DNA of 64,000 nucleotides, from positions 1 to 64,000 of the forward strand of contig CALMIR010000071.1 of assembly GCA_937864265.1 (NCBI GenBank), read 5' to 3'. The DNA comes from an uncultured Saprospirales bacterium. GTDB taxonomy: Bacteria; Bacteroidota; Bacteroidia; Chitinophagales; Saprospiraceae. This document shows positions 47,411 through 55,115 of this stretch, piece after piece. A program made the translations under genes and the position numbers. Under the pieces are notes generated by a model. It worked only from the letters and a program-made list of their open reading frames with translations, was not told where the DNA came from and made no database searches. Position 1 is the stretch's first letter. Each line of letters begins with the position of its first letter.

Positions 47411-48376
47411 ATGTCCCATAAAGCCGCATATATCCATCTTTGTGCATCGGAAATGCTGCCGCTTCAGATGCAGCCTTTTTGGCTGGATATTGTAGCACAA
47501 AAAGGGGAATGGGACGTTTGTTTGGCCCAAGATGGCGCAGGCCGTATTATTGGTGCGCTGCCTTATTGCCTTTTCAAAAACGCAGGCATTAAAGCGATCA
47601 AAATGCCCCCCTTTACCGATTATATCGGCCCCTGGCTGCGTTTCCCCGATGAGTCGGATATGAAACTGGAGCGCTATTACACCCGGGAAAATCGCCTCTT
47701 GGCCGATTTGATCGATCAGTTACCCCCCGTGGCTTATTTTGTACAACAGTATTACCCTACGCTGGACAACTGGCTGCCCTTTTACTGGAAAAATTTCCGC
47801 CAGACCAGCCTTTATACCTTCACTTTTGAAAACCTGGCCGACCTGCCCGCCATCCATGCCGGATTCAAGCGAACGGTTCGGACAGATATTAAAAAAGCAG
47901 CTGGCCAAGTGCATGTCGTACAAACGGATGATCTGGATCGCTTTGTACAGGTCAATCAGGCTTCATTTTCCCGAAAGGGCTTGAATTATCCTTTTGATCG
48001 GTCTATATTGCAGCAGTTGGATACCGCGCTAGCGGCTCGGCAACAGCGCCTGATCCTGCTAGCCAATGACCGAGTAAACGGCAAATGCCATGCCGGGCTT
48101 TATATGGTTTGGGATCATCAAACGGCCTATTGGCTACTCAGCGGCATTGATGCCTGGTATAAAAACAGCGCCGCCTTGAATCTGCTGTATTGGACAGCCA
48201 TACAGCAGGCTGCCGAACGGGGTTTGCAGCGCATCGATTGCTGCGGCAGCATATTACCCGGCATCGAGCATGTGATGCGCGCGCTGGGCGCTACCCGACG
48301 CCCCCATTTCCGCATTCATCGCTATGGGCATCGCCTGTGGTCTTTACTAGCCGCATTGCGGGGCCATAATCCCTAA
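47411..48376 (+). CDS. FemAB-like/GNAT N-acyltransferase
   Basis: A 321-residue cytoplasmic protein of the GNAT superfamily, FemAB-like branch, frequent in polysaccharide loci. Features: KRTVRTDIKKA (about 156-166), then VNQASFSRKGLNYPFD, and the acetyltransferase core AGLYMVWDHQTAYWLLSGIDAWYKNSAALNLL, with IDCCGSILPGIEHVMRALGA near the end. It may transfer an acyl or aminoacyl group to a sugar or lipid intermediate; substrate unknown. The next gene starts 5 bp after its stop. Confidence 0.85.
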   Translation: MSHKAAYIHLCASEMLPLQMQPFWLDIVAQKGEWDVCLAQDGAGRIIGALPYCLFKNAGIKAIKMPPFTDYIGPWLRFPDESDMKLERYYTRENRLLADLIDQLPPVAYFVQQYYPTLDNWLPFYWKNFRQTSLYTFTFENLADLPAIHAGFKRTVRTDIKKAAGQVHVVQTDDLDRFVQVNQASFSRKGLNYPFDRSILQQLDTALAARQQRLILLANDRVNGKCHAGLYMVWDHQTAYWLLSGIDAWYKNSAALNLLYWTAIQQAAERGLQRIDCCGSILPGIEHVMRALGATRRPHFRIHRYGHRLWSLLAALRGHNP

Positions 48377-48381
48377 ATGAC

Positions 48382-49425
48382 ATGGATGCCTTGAATCAAA
48401 AACACTTACAGGCTGCTTTACAGTGGCTGGAAAACAGCATCAAAGCGACCAATAATCGGGGATCAGCTGCTTATTACCACCTGTGGCGGGGCTGGGCTTC
48501 GGCCTATCCAGAAACCACCGGTTACCTAATTGAAACCCTGTTGGCGGCTCACCAACAACTCAAGGAGGAAAAGTACCTGCACCTGGCTTTGGATTGCGCC
48601 TATTGGCTGCTCGATTTGCAACAGCAGGAGGGCAGCTTTCCCGGAGGGCTTATCGGCAGCAAAACGCCGCCCCAGGTTTTTGATACAGGGCAAATTGTAT
48701 TCGGATTGGTGGCTGCGTATGAGCAGACGGAAGAACAAGCATTTTTAGATGCAGCCGATCGAGCTTGCGCCTGGCTTACCACGCTACAAGACCCTAGCGG
48801 TTGTTGGAAAAAAGGGGGCTTGTACGCCGATTATACCCCTGCTTATTATGCCCGGGTGGTATGGGCGATGCTTCTGGCCAATCGCCACCTCCAGAAGGCT
48901 TCCATTGAGGCCGCCGCTTTAAAGGCTTATGCGTATTTTCAACGGCAGTGGACAGAAAAGCACAGCATTAAAGACTGGGGCTTTGCCCCGAATGCCCCTG
49001 CTCTGACCCATACCATTGCCTATACCTTGCGCGGCTTGTGGGAGTCGGCTGTATTGCTCGAAGATAAAACGGGCATGGAAGCTGTAAGGAAAGCATTGCA
49101 TCAATTGCAGCGCATTTATGGCTTGAAAAATCGCCTGGCAGGCGCTTATGACCTCAACTGGCAGGGCAATGAACGCTTTATTTGCCTGACCGGGCACTGC
49201 CAGTTGAGTATCTTGCTGCGGCGGGTTGGCAATCAGGTACAAGAAGCTGATTTTAGCCATTTCTCGAAGATATTGCTGGAAAATGCCTTGTCCAGGCAGT
49301 GCCATTTTCCCGTAAGGGGCATAAAAGGCGCTTTGCCAGGCTCCTGGCCCATCTGGGGAGCCTATATGCCTTTGCGCTTTCCGAATTGGGGGCTGAAGTT
49401 TTTGGTGGAAGCGCTGTTGATGTGA
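48382..49425 (+). CDS. Alpha/alpha-toroid protein (six-hairpin glycosidase/terpenoid-cyclase-like fold)
   Basis: A 347-residue protein, cytoplasmic (no signal). Repeated helix pairs with Trp/Tyr-rich ends and QDPSGCW, QQQEGSFPGG-type turns point to an (alpha/alpha)6 toroid, as in prenyltransferase/squalene-cyclase-like repeats or unsaturated-glucuronyl hydrolases. No DXDD or DCTAE cyclase motif is seen, so cyclase activity is unlikely. Proteins like this occur in polysaccharide biosynthesis regions. Only 5 bp after the GNAT-like gene, so the two are co-transcribed. Confidence 0.75.
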   Translation: MDALNQKHLQAALQWLENSIKATNNRGSAAYYHLWRGWASAYPETTGYLIETLLAAHQQLKEEKYLHLALDCAYWLLDLQQQEGSFPGGLIGSKTPPQVFDTGQIVFGLVAAYEQTEEQAFLDAADRACAWLTTLQDPSGCWKKGGLYADYTPAYYARVVWAMLLANRHLQKASIEAAALKAYAYFQRQWTEKHSIKDWGFAPNAPALTHTIAYTLRGLWESAVLLEDKTGMEAVRKALHQLQRIYGLKNRLAGAYDLNWQGNERFICLTGHCQLSILLRRVGNQVQEADFSHFSKILLENALSRQCHFPVRGIKGALPGSWPIWGAYMPLRFPNWGLKFLVEALLM

Positions 49426-49463
49426 CTTAAATACTGTGCCACCAAATGGAAAATTCTCGATTG

Positions 49464-49495
49464 TAATCTGAAAATATTATAATAATTTCAGATTA
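49464..49495. promoter_or_regulatory. Perfect 10-bp inverted repeat between the toroid gene and the DUF4143 ATPase gene
   Basis: TAATCTGAAA/TTTCAGATTA with a 12-nt AT-only centre. It could be a weak terminator (no T run) or an operator for the ATPase gene. Confidence 0.4.
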
Positions 49496-49641
49496 TGATC
49501 AGAAATTATTATGTTTGTCTATTCAAAACAGCACTTGCACCGCTTGCTGGAATAGCGAAAAGACAGCGCGAGTCTTCCCTCTCCATCGGTTTGCGTTCCC
49601 GTATGATTGGTCAAAGTAGGTTTAATACAGCATATGTCACC

Positions 49642-50787
49642 ATGTGGATAGAGCGAATTTTACTACCCAAAGTCAGTCAATACCTGGAAAAAGGTAAAGC
49701 TGTACTGCTGATAGGTCCTCGGCAAGTAGGTAAAACAACGCTGCTGGAAAAAATAGCTGAACGACATCCGCAAAAAACACTTTGGATAGATTGCGATGAA
49801 CCTGACCTGAGGAGACAACTGACCGACATTACTTCATCGGCACTAAAAACCTGGATTGCAGAGGCTGAATTGGTACTTATAGATGAAGCTCAAAGGGTAA
49901 AAAATATTGGCCTAACCCTAAAACTGATTACAGATAGAATAAAAAAGGTTGAATTATTGGTTACTGGCTCATCCTCACTTGATTTGGCCAATGAAATCAA
50001 CGAACCGCTTACAGGACGAAAGTGGGAATTCACACTGTTGCCTATCTCTACTGAGGAAATGTTGCAGTATCATGGTTCGCAGGAAGAAAAGCGCTTGCTT
50101 CATCATCGTTTGATTTACGGCATGTACCCTGAAGTCATTAATCGCCCCGGTCAGGAAAGGGCTTTATTAGGGCAACTAAGTAGCAGTTATCTTTACAAGG
50201 ACATTTTTACTTTTCAGGATGTGCGGAAGCCCGAAATTTTAGAAAAATTGCTTCAGGCTTTAGCGCTTCAAATTGGCAGCGAAGTCAGTTATCACGAATT
50301 GGCTCAACTGACGGGCTCTGACCAAGCCACTGTACAGCGCTATCTCGATTTATTAGAAAAAGCATTTGTGGTTTTCCGCTTGCCCGCCTTTAGTCGCAAT
50401 TTGCGAAATGAATTGAAAAAAAGTCGCAAAATCTATTTTTATGATAATGGCATACGCAACGCCGTGCTGAATAATTTTCAGCAGGTGGAATTAAGACCAG
50501 ATATCGGTGCGCTTTGGGAAAACTTTCTGGTCAGCGAACGCCTAAAGTGGTTGATAAACAACCAATATTTTGCCAATCGCTATTTTTGGCGCACGACTCA
50601 GCAACAGGAAATAGACTATCTGGAAGAAAAAGATGGAAAAATAACCGCCTTTGAATTCAAATGGAATCCAAATTCCAAAGTTTCATTTCCCAAAACTTTT
50701 TTAGGGGCTTATCAAAATGTGGAAACATTTGTGGTGACACCGGAAAATTATTTTGAATTTCTGACCCCTGCTACGAGCGGAAGATAA
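49642..50787 (+). CDS. AAA ATPase with DUF4143 domain
   Basis: 381 residues from the ATG at 49642, chosen because homology starts MWIERILLPKVSQYLEKGKAV; the frame is open 49 codons further upstream but without family resemblance. Walker A is GPRQVGKTTLL (about 25-35); Walker B is LVLIDEAQ; sensor region LLVTGSSSLDLANE. The DUF4143 region shows SYLYKDIFTFQDV, a winged-helix part (LAQLTGSDQATVQRYLDLLEKAFVVFRLPAFSRN) and a nuclease-like end (FYDNGIRNAVL, WRTTQQQEIDYLEE, AFEFKWN). Members are widespread and of unclear function; toxin-antitoxin or mobile links are often suggested. It looks intact. Confidence 0.92.
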   Translation: MWIERILLPKVSQYLEKGKAVLLIGPRQVGKTTLLEKIAERHPQKTLWIDCDEPDLRRQLTDITSSALKTWIAEAELVLIDEAQRVKNIGLTLKLITDRIKKVELLVTGSSSLDLANEINEPLTGRKWEFTLLPISTEEMLQYHGSQEEKRLLHHRLIYGMYPEVINRPGQERALLGQLSSSYLYKDIFTFQDVRKPEILEKLLQALALQIGSEVSYHELAQLTGSDQATVQRYLDLLEKAFVVFRLPAFSRNLRNELKKSRKIYFYDNGIRNAVLNNFQQVELRPDIGALWENFLVSERLKWLINNQYFANRYFWRTTQQQEIDYLEEKDGKITAFEFKWNPNSKVSFPKTFLGAYQNVETFVVTPENYFEFLTPATSGR

Positions 50788-51204
50788 CGCTACACTGGAG
50801 TGGATTGTGCGCCTACGCCTAGGTGACAAAGATAATAAGCCTCCGGGTTACTGATGTTTCGGGTATCTTCAACCCCATTCACGAAAACACAAATAAATAG
50901 CCAGTTATTGGTGACTTAAGGACTGTATTTCAATGTATGAAAGTCAAAATATCTTTTTACAACCTGTTGATTATCTGATATTTATTTTTTTTTGTTAAAA
51001 TTATCTTTTCCCTTGTGGCTTCAATGAAAAAGTAACAAATTGCAATCAATATTCTGCGATCGCACGCTAGAGTTAATTCATCCACAACAAACACAGGACT
51101 ACTTTTAAGGCAAAAACCATCAAAATGACTGATGGCCATGTGCCGCTATTGTCATTCGATGGTAGGCGTTTATTCTTTTTATTCATTCAAAAAACTTCAA
51201 AACC
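50788..51204. other. Intergenic region before the lipoprotein gene
   Basis: 417 bp with no convincing gene on either strand. A small perfect inverted repeat (CCATCA-7-TGATGG, 51117-51135) lies 70 bp before the lipoprotein gene. A T-rich tract near 50980-51010 may hold a promoter, but I find no exact TAnnTTTG. Confidence 0.4.
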
Positions 51205-51792
51205 ATGAAATTACATTTGCTTTTTGGGGCATTGCTTGCCCTATCTTTCACATCCTGCCAAAAGGGGGATACGGCCCAGGAAAGCAGCTTGCTAGAGCGC
51301 GTTATTTCTAGCCCGGAATATGTTGAAATGCTGAGCGTACTCGACAACAAGAGGCTGCGAATAGAAGAAGAAAGAGCAGAACTAAGATCTACCTTTGAAG
51401 CTGCATCGGCAGATTTATCCGAGCCAGAGCAACAGGAACTTTGGAAAAAGATGAATGACGACAGAAGAAAAGAAATGCAAGAAAGAATTGCTTCGATGGA
51501 GCGTATCAATGAATGCCATTTACAACTGGTGTCTATTATCCAAGAAAACCCCGGGATGACAGAAGCGGAAATTGTGCAGGAAAGAAACAAAATAGACCAA
51601 CAAATGGGTATCAGCCCTGAAATGAGAGCAAATGCAGAAGCGATTGTGGCTTCCAGTCCAATGATTAAAGCCACGAAAAAGCTGGAGGAAAAGTTTCCTG
51701 AATTAAAAGAACAGGATCCTACTTTTCTCGAAACTTGCTTCAATGCTTATTTGGAAAAGCACGGCTTTCAAAATCAAAACATTGTCGATTAA
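51205..51792 (+). CDS. Helical lipoprotein, 195 aa
   Basis: Lipoprotein signal peptide (MKLHLLFGALLALSFTSC, lipobox FTSC, Cys18), then an almost wholly helical, Glu/Lys/Met-rich body. Two free cysteines lie at about 111 (NECHLQ) and 183 (ETCFNAY). I recognise no family. The following gene for a Cys-rich secreted protein is very close and may overlap, so the two may be co-expressed and act together outside the inner membrane; that is inference. Confidence 0.75.
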   Translation: MKLHLLFGALLALSFTSCQKGDTAQESSLLERVISSPEYVEMLSVLDNKRLRIEEERAELRSTFEAASADLSEPEQQELWKKMNDDRRKEMQERIASMERINECHLQLVSIIQENPGMTEAEIVQERNKIDQQMGISPEMRANAEAIVASSPMIKATKKLEEKFPELKEQDPTFLETCFNAYLEKHGFQNQNIVD

Positions 51793-51812
51793 CAAATAAA
51801 AAACATGCTCAA

Positions 51813-52163
51813 ATAAAATTCCGTCAAATAACTTTTTTGACAACTTTGCTATGTCTATTAATACCTACATATCGCGCAATCACTCAACCTTGTAGCTCTT
51901 GTATGGCAGCCTGCTTTAATCAGTACGAGAGTTGTTATTTTGCTGAGAATCTAGAGTACTGGGGTTGTAGAACTTATTGTTTTGATAATTACTGGGACGT
52001 GCCTGATCATCATTATATGTATGACTTTTGCATGGCTAGTTGTGAGATGTATTATGATCAAGATATGGAAATATGTTATCACAATCATGATGTGTGTGCT
52101 GAATATTGCTATCAGCCATGTGGGCCATGTGATCCTTGCGGAAGTGGTGGTGTACTTGATTAA
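51813..52163 (+). CDS. Secreted cysteine-rich protein with mirror-symmetric Cys spacing (start uncertain)
   Basis: A hydrophobic signal (ITFLTTLLCLLIPTYRAITQ) is followed by a mature part of about 85 residues with 15 cysteines. Ignoring the first Cys pair and the tail, the pattern is CX3C-X6-C-X10-CX3C-X16-CX3C-X10-C-X6-CX3C, the same read forward and backward. The tail is CYQPCGPCDPC. It is also rich in Tyr, His, Asp and Met. No ATG is in frame: candidates are TTG at 51735 (overlapping the lipoprotein gene), ATA at 51813 (best signal peptide) or TTG at 51837. Paired CX3C helices suggest a disulfide-stapled helical bundle, or metal binding. No family recognised. Confidence 0.6.
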   Translation: MKFRQITFLTTLLCLLIPTYRAITQPCSSCMAACFNQYESCYFAENLEYWGCRTYCFDNYWDVPDHHYMYDFCMASCEMYYDQDMEICYHNHDVCAEYCYQPCGPCDPCGSGGVLD

Positions 52164-52193
52164 ATAGCGACAATATTTGCCAGATATCATAGC

Positions 52194-52224
52194 GCAACTC
52201 ATTTACTAATCTCGAGTTGCTTTA
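52194..52224 (+). terminator. Weak terminator after the Cys-rich protein gene
   Basis: GCAACTC/GAGTTGC perfect 7-bp stem with a 13-nt loop, then TTTAT. Position fits the end of the lipoprotein/Cys-rich unit. Confidence 0.4.
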
Positions 52225-52415
52225 TGGTTCTGGGGTGCTTATACAATGTGCAAAGTCGGAGAAGTTTTTCCCTAAATTTGGATTGACTCAAAATGGTGCA
52301 GTTGATAAAGACTCCTCAGGCTTTGGGAGATGGCCGATATATAGGCGAGTATTGGTATAATTCAGGCTATGTATTCACCTTACAGATAACACCTGATTGT
52401 ACTTCTAAGTCTTCC

Positions 52416-53033
52416 TCACAATATCCCCCTTTGCTCCAATTCCGATCTCAACTGATTGGCATGCTGAAAATGGATCGCATGTAAACCAACAGCCTCTGCG
52501 CCCTTTGCATTTTTAAAATTATCGTCAATGAAAATGGCCCGATGAGCTTGTACTTCATAGCGCTGAATCAACAACTCGTATATTCGGGGGTCTGGCTTGA
52601 TCAACCTTTCTACACCTGAAACGACAATACCTTCAAAGTAGTGCAGAAAGCCATATCGCTCCAACGCAACCGGGAAAGTTTCGGCGCTCCAGTTGGTCAA
52701 TGCGTATAAACGGTGTTCCTTTTTGGCGCGCAGTTCTTCCAGTATTTGTACCGTTTCTTCAATGGGGCCGCCAAGCATGTCTTCCCAACGCCCGTAATAA
52801 TCGCGTATCTGAGATTCGTATTCCGGGTGTCTTTCGACTAGCCATTCGGTCGCTTCTGCAAGTGGCCGCCCGGCATCCTGTAGGATATTCCAGTCATGGG
52901 TGCAAATGTGATCGAAGAAATACCGCATTTCGGCCTCATCATCAAAAACCTGGCGAAAGACATACTCCGGATTCCAATCAATGAGCACCCCGCCTAAATC
53001 AAAAATGACCGTATCAATTTTTGCCTGATCCAT
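52416..53033 (-). CDS. HAD-superfamily phosphatase (YihX-like)
   Basis: A 205-residue cytoplasmic hydrolase of the HAD class IA group. Motif I is IFDLGGVLIDWN (Asp nucleophile near residue 11, with Gly in place of the second Asp as in YihX-type enzymes), motif II is ALTNWS, the motif III Lys lies in ERLIKPDPRIYELL, and motif IV is FIDDNFKNAKGAE. Substrates are likely sugar phosphates or related metabolites. Its start lies 13 bp from repeat copy C. Confidence 0.93.
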   Translation of the reverse strand: MDQAKIDTVIFDLGGVLIDWNPEYVFRQVFDDEAEMRYFFDHICTHDWNILQDAGRPLAEATEWLVERHPEYESQIRDYYGRWEDMLGGPIEETVQILEELRAKKEHRLYALTNWSAETFPVALERYGFLHYFEGIVVSGVERLIKPDPRIYELLIQRYEVQAHRAIFIDDNFKNAKGAEAVGLHAIHFQHANQLRSELEQRGIL

Positions 53034-53046
53034 TTTTTTTTCGCAA

Positions 53047-53168
53047 AGTAACGCAGAAAAATTAACTTCCCGATTTTGTCCTTACTCTAGCGGGCTAAAC
53101 GGTTCATTTTAAGTGTGTTCGCTAGGGTAAGGACTTTGATAAATTGGGAAGTAATTTTTTGCACACTA
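53047..53168 (-). repeat. MITE-like palindromic repeat, copy C (122 bp)
   Basis: Same orientation as copy B and about as similar to A as B is. Starts AGTAACGCAG and ends GCACACTA. It lies between the HAD gene and the lectin gene, 70 bp before the latter. Confidence 0.8.
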
Positions 53169-53237
53169 CTAGAGTAACTTTCCTCTACTAGGATAGTAAA
53201 AAAGAAGGCTTTATTTTAGGGTGAAATTCTCATTTTC

Positions 53238-54893
53238 GTGTCCATAACATCGCGCTTTATGGCTTTTGCTATGCCCTATTTTCCCAGCACTACCCTATCT
53301 AGCTGGCTTCTATTTTTCCTCATGTTGAGTGCCTCAGCAACTGCCCAAAATTATGTTTTGCTTGGCTCGGCCATTGATCTGGGAGGAGAATGCTTTCAAC
53401 TCACTCCCGATGAGTTTAGCCAAAGCGGCGCCGTTTGGTGCGATCAGCCTATTGATTTGAGCCAGAAATTTGCATTCTCCATCGCCTTGGAATTGGGATG
53501 CCGTGACGAATTGGGCGCGGATGGCCTGGCATTTGTACTGGCGCAATCAGGGCCCGGCTTGAACGGTTCAGGTGGTTCATTTGGCTATAGTGGCATCAGC
53601 GGGCCAACGCTGGCCGTAGAAGTGGATACCTGGATGAATACGACGGATCCCATTTACGATCACATTGCTATCATCAGCAATGGCGATGTCAATCACGATG
53701 TGGCTACTAATTTGGCCGGCCCAGTACCTGCCCGCAGCGATGAAGCCAATATAGAAGACTGTGAGCTACATACCCTGGAACTGATCTGGGAACCTAGCAA
53801 TCAAAGCCTGATGGTTTACTTCGACTGCGAATGGCGGCTTACCTATACGAGCGACATCATCCAGGCAATTTTTGGTGGTAATACCCAGGTATTTTGGGGT
53901 ATTACATCTGCAACGGGCGGTGCGCGTAACCCACATACGGTTTGTTTTTTAGATCCATCAAAGTTCAACCTGGGGGAAATCAGGTTGTGCCCTGGTGGAA
54001 AAATACGCCTCCCTGGCCCTCCGCTGGGCATCAGCACCTGGTCGCCAGCTACTTATCTGGATGATCCCAACGCTGAGCAGCCCTGGGCTAGCCCAGAGGA
54101 TGATATCACTTACCTGGTTTCCACTCAAATGGGCTGTTTACTCCGGCAAGATACGCTTGATGTGGTGATAGACGGCACGCTGGCAGGTCAGCTCAATGTC
54201 ACTGATAGTAGTGTTTGTATCGGCAACCCAATCACCTTGCTCGTAGAAGAAGCATCGCCCGCCCACTTTTCCTGGTCAACTGGCGATACGACCCAAGCCA
54301 TTACGGTTCATAGCGGCGGGGCTTATCAGGTAACTGTGACCCGATCCGATAGTTCCTGTACTTATTCTGCGGAAGCTTTTTTAACAGAAATCCCGCTTTT
54401 AACTTTTGATTTAGGCACAGATACCAGTTTGTGTGAAGGCCAAAACCTCGTGTTGAAAACGGGAATTCCCTCGGCCATCTGGCAAGACAATAGTGTAAAG
54501 GACAGCTTTTTAGTCGTTCGGGCAGGGCTATACACGGCTTTGACAAGTAATGAATGTGGGATATGGGCTGATCAAATTGAGGTGACATTTGACGATTGTG
54601 AATCTATCTATCTTCCCAATGCATTTTCACCCAACAGCGATGGGCGCAACGATTATTACCAATTTCTGCATGGCGGCGATGTTAATTGGGTCAAGCGCAT
54701 GGCGGTATTCGATCGCTGGGGAGCTTTGCTTTTCGAGATGCTTGACCTACAGCCCGATGACCCGCAACTCAGATGGGACGGTATGCGCAATGGGCGTCCA
54801 TTGCCCACAGGCGTTTATGTATTGATGCTAGATTTGGTTTTTCGGAATGGCAGTCAGCAATTATTGACCCAGGATATTTTATTGGTTAAATAA
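53238..54893 (+). CDS. Secreted L-type lectin-domain protein with T9SS type B signal
   Basis: 551 residues from GTG at 53238; ATGs at 53259 and 53271 also precede the signal peptide (ends SASATAQ). A bacterial L-type (legume-like) lectin domain covers about 35-250, with ADGLAFVLA, the calcium-site VEVDTWMNTTDPIYDHIAI and a long beta-sandwich. Ig/PKD-like domains (about 290-450) follow, each with paired Cys. The C-terminus is the gliding-motility-associated type B T9SS domain (YLPNAFSPNSDGRND, VFDRWGALLFE, RPLPTGVYVLML). Probably a surface sugar-binding protein. Preceded by repeat copy C. Confidence 0.9.
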   Translation: MSITSRFMAFAMPYFPSTTLSSWLLFFLMLSASATAQNYVLLGSAIDLGGECFQLTPDEFSQSGAVWCDQPIDLSQKFAFSIALELGCRDELGADGLAFVLAQSGPGLNGSGGSFGYSGISGPTLAVEVDTWMNTTDPIYDHIAIISNGDVNHDVATNLAGPVPARSDEANIEDCELHTLELIWEPSNQSLMVYFDCEWRLTYTSDIIQAIFGGNTQVFWGITSATGGARNPHTVCFLDPSKFNLGEIRLCPGGKIRLPGPPLGISTWSPATYLDDPNAEQPWASPEDDITYLVSTQMGCLLRQDTLDVVIDGTLAGQLNVTDSSVCIGNPITLLVEEASPAHFSWSTGDTTQAITVHSGGAYQVTVTRSDSSCTYSAEAFLTEIPLLTFDLGTDTSLCEGQNLVLKTGIPSAIWQDNSVKDSFLVVRAGLYTALTSNECGIWADQIEVTFDDCESIYLPNAFSPNSDGRNDYYQFLHGGDVNWVKRMAVFDRWGALLFEMLDLQPDDPQLRWDGMRNGRPLPTGVYVLMLDLVFRNGSQQLLTQDILLVK

Positions 54894-55018
54894 ATGCGTG
54901 AATTGGTACGGCTTATTAATAAATATTTATATTTGTAATCACGATACATTTCCTCCCAGTTCTGATCACATTTTTATCCCATCAAGCAAACACTAAAACA
55001 GAACAAACTAGCTTAATA

Positions 55019-55075
55019 ATAGCGGGCTTCGCTATTGTGCGGACGCCGATAAATCGGGAAGTAATTTTTTGCACA
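55019..55075 (-). repeat. Solo end of the MITE-like repeat, upstream of the hybrid regulator
   Basis: The last 28 bp (55048-55075) match the GATAAATTGGGAAGT..GCAC end of copy C with about one change. Before it is a small hairpin with the TAGCGGGC core (AATAGCG/CGCTATT). The remainder of the element is missing. Confidence 0.6.
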
Positions 55076-55115
55076 TGACTAAGTTCACACGACTTGTCAA
55101 GAACTAAAATGAATT

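Noticed and set aside
52293..52484. A 63-codon frame between the Cys-rich gene and the HAD gene
   Set aside because: It runs into the 3' end of the HAD gene on the other strand, lacks promoter or family evidence, and has ordinary random composition.
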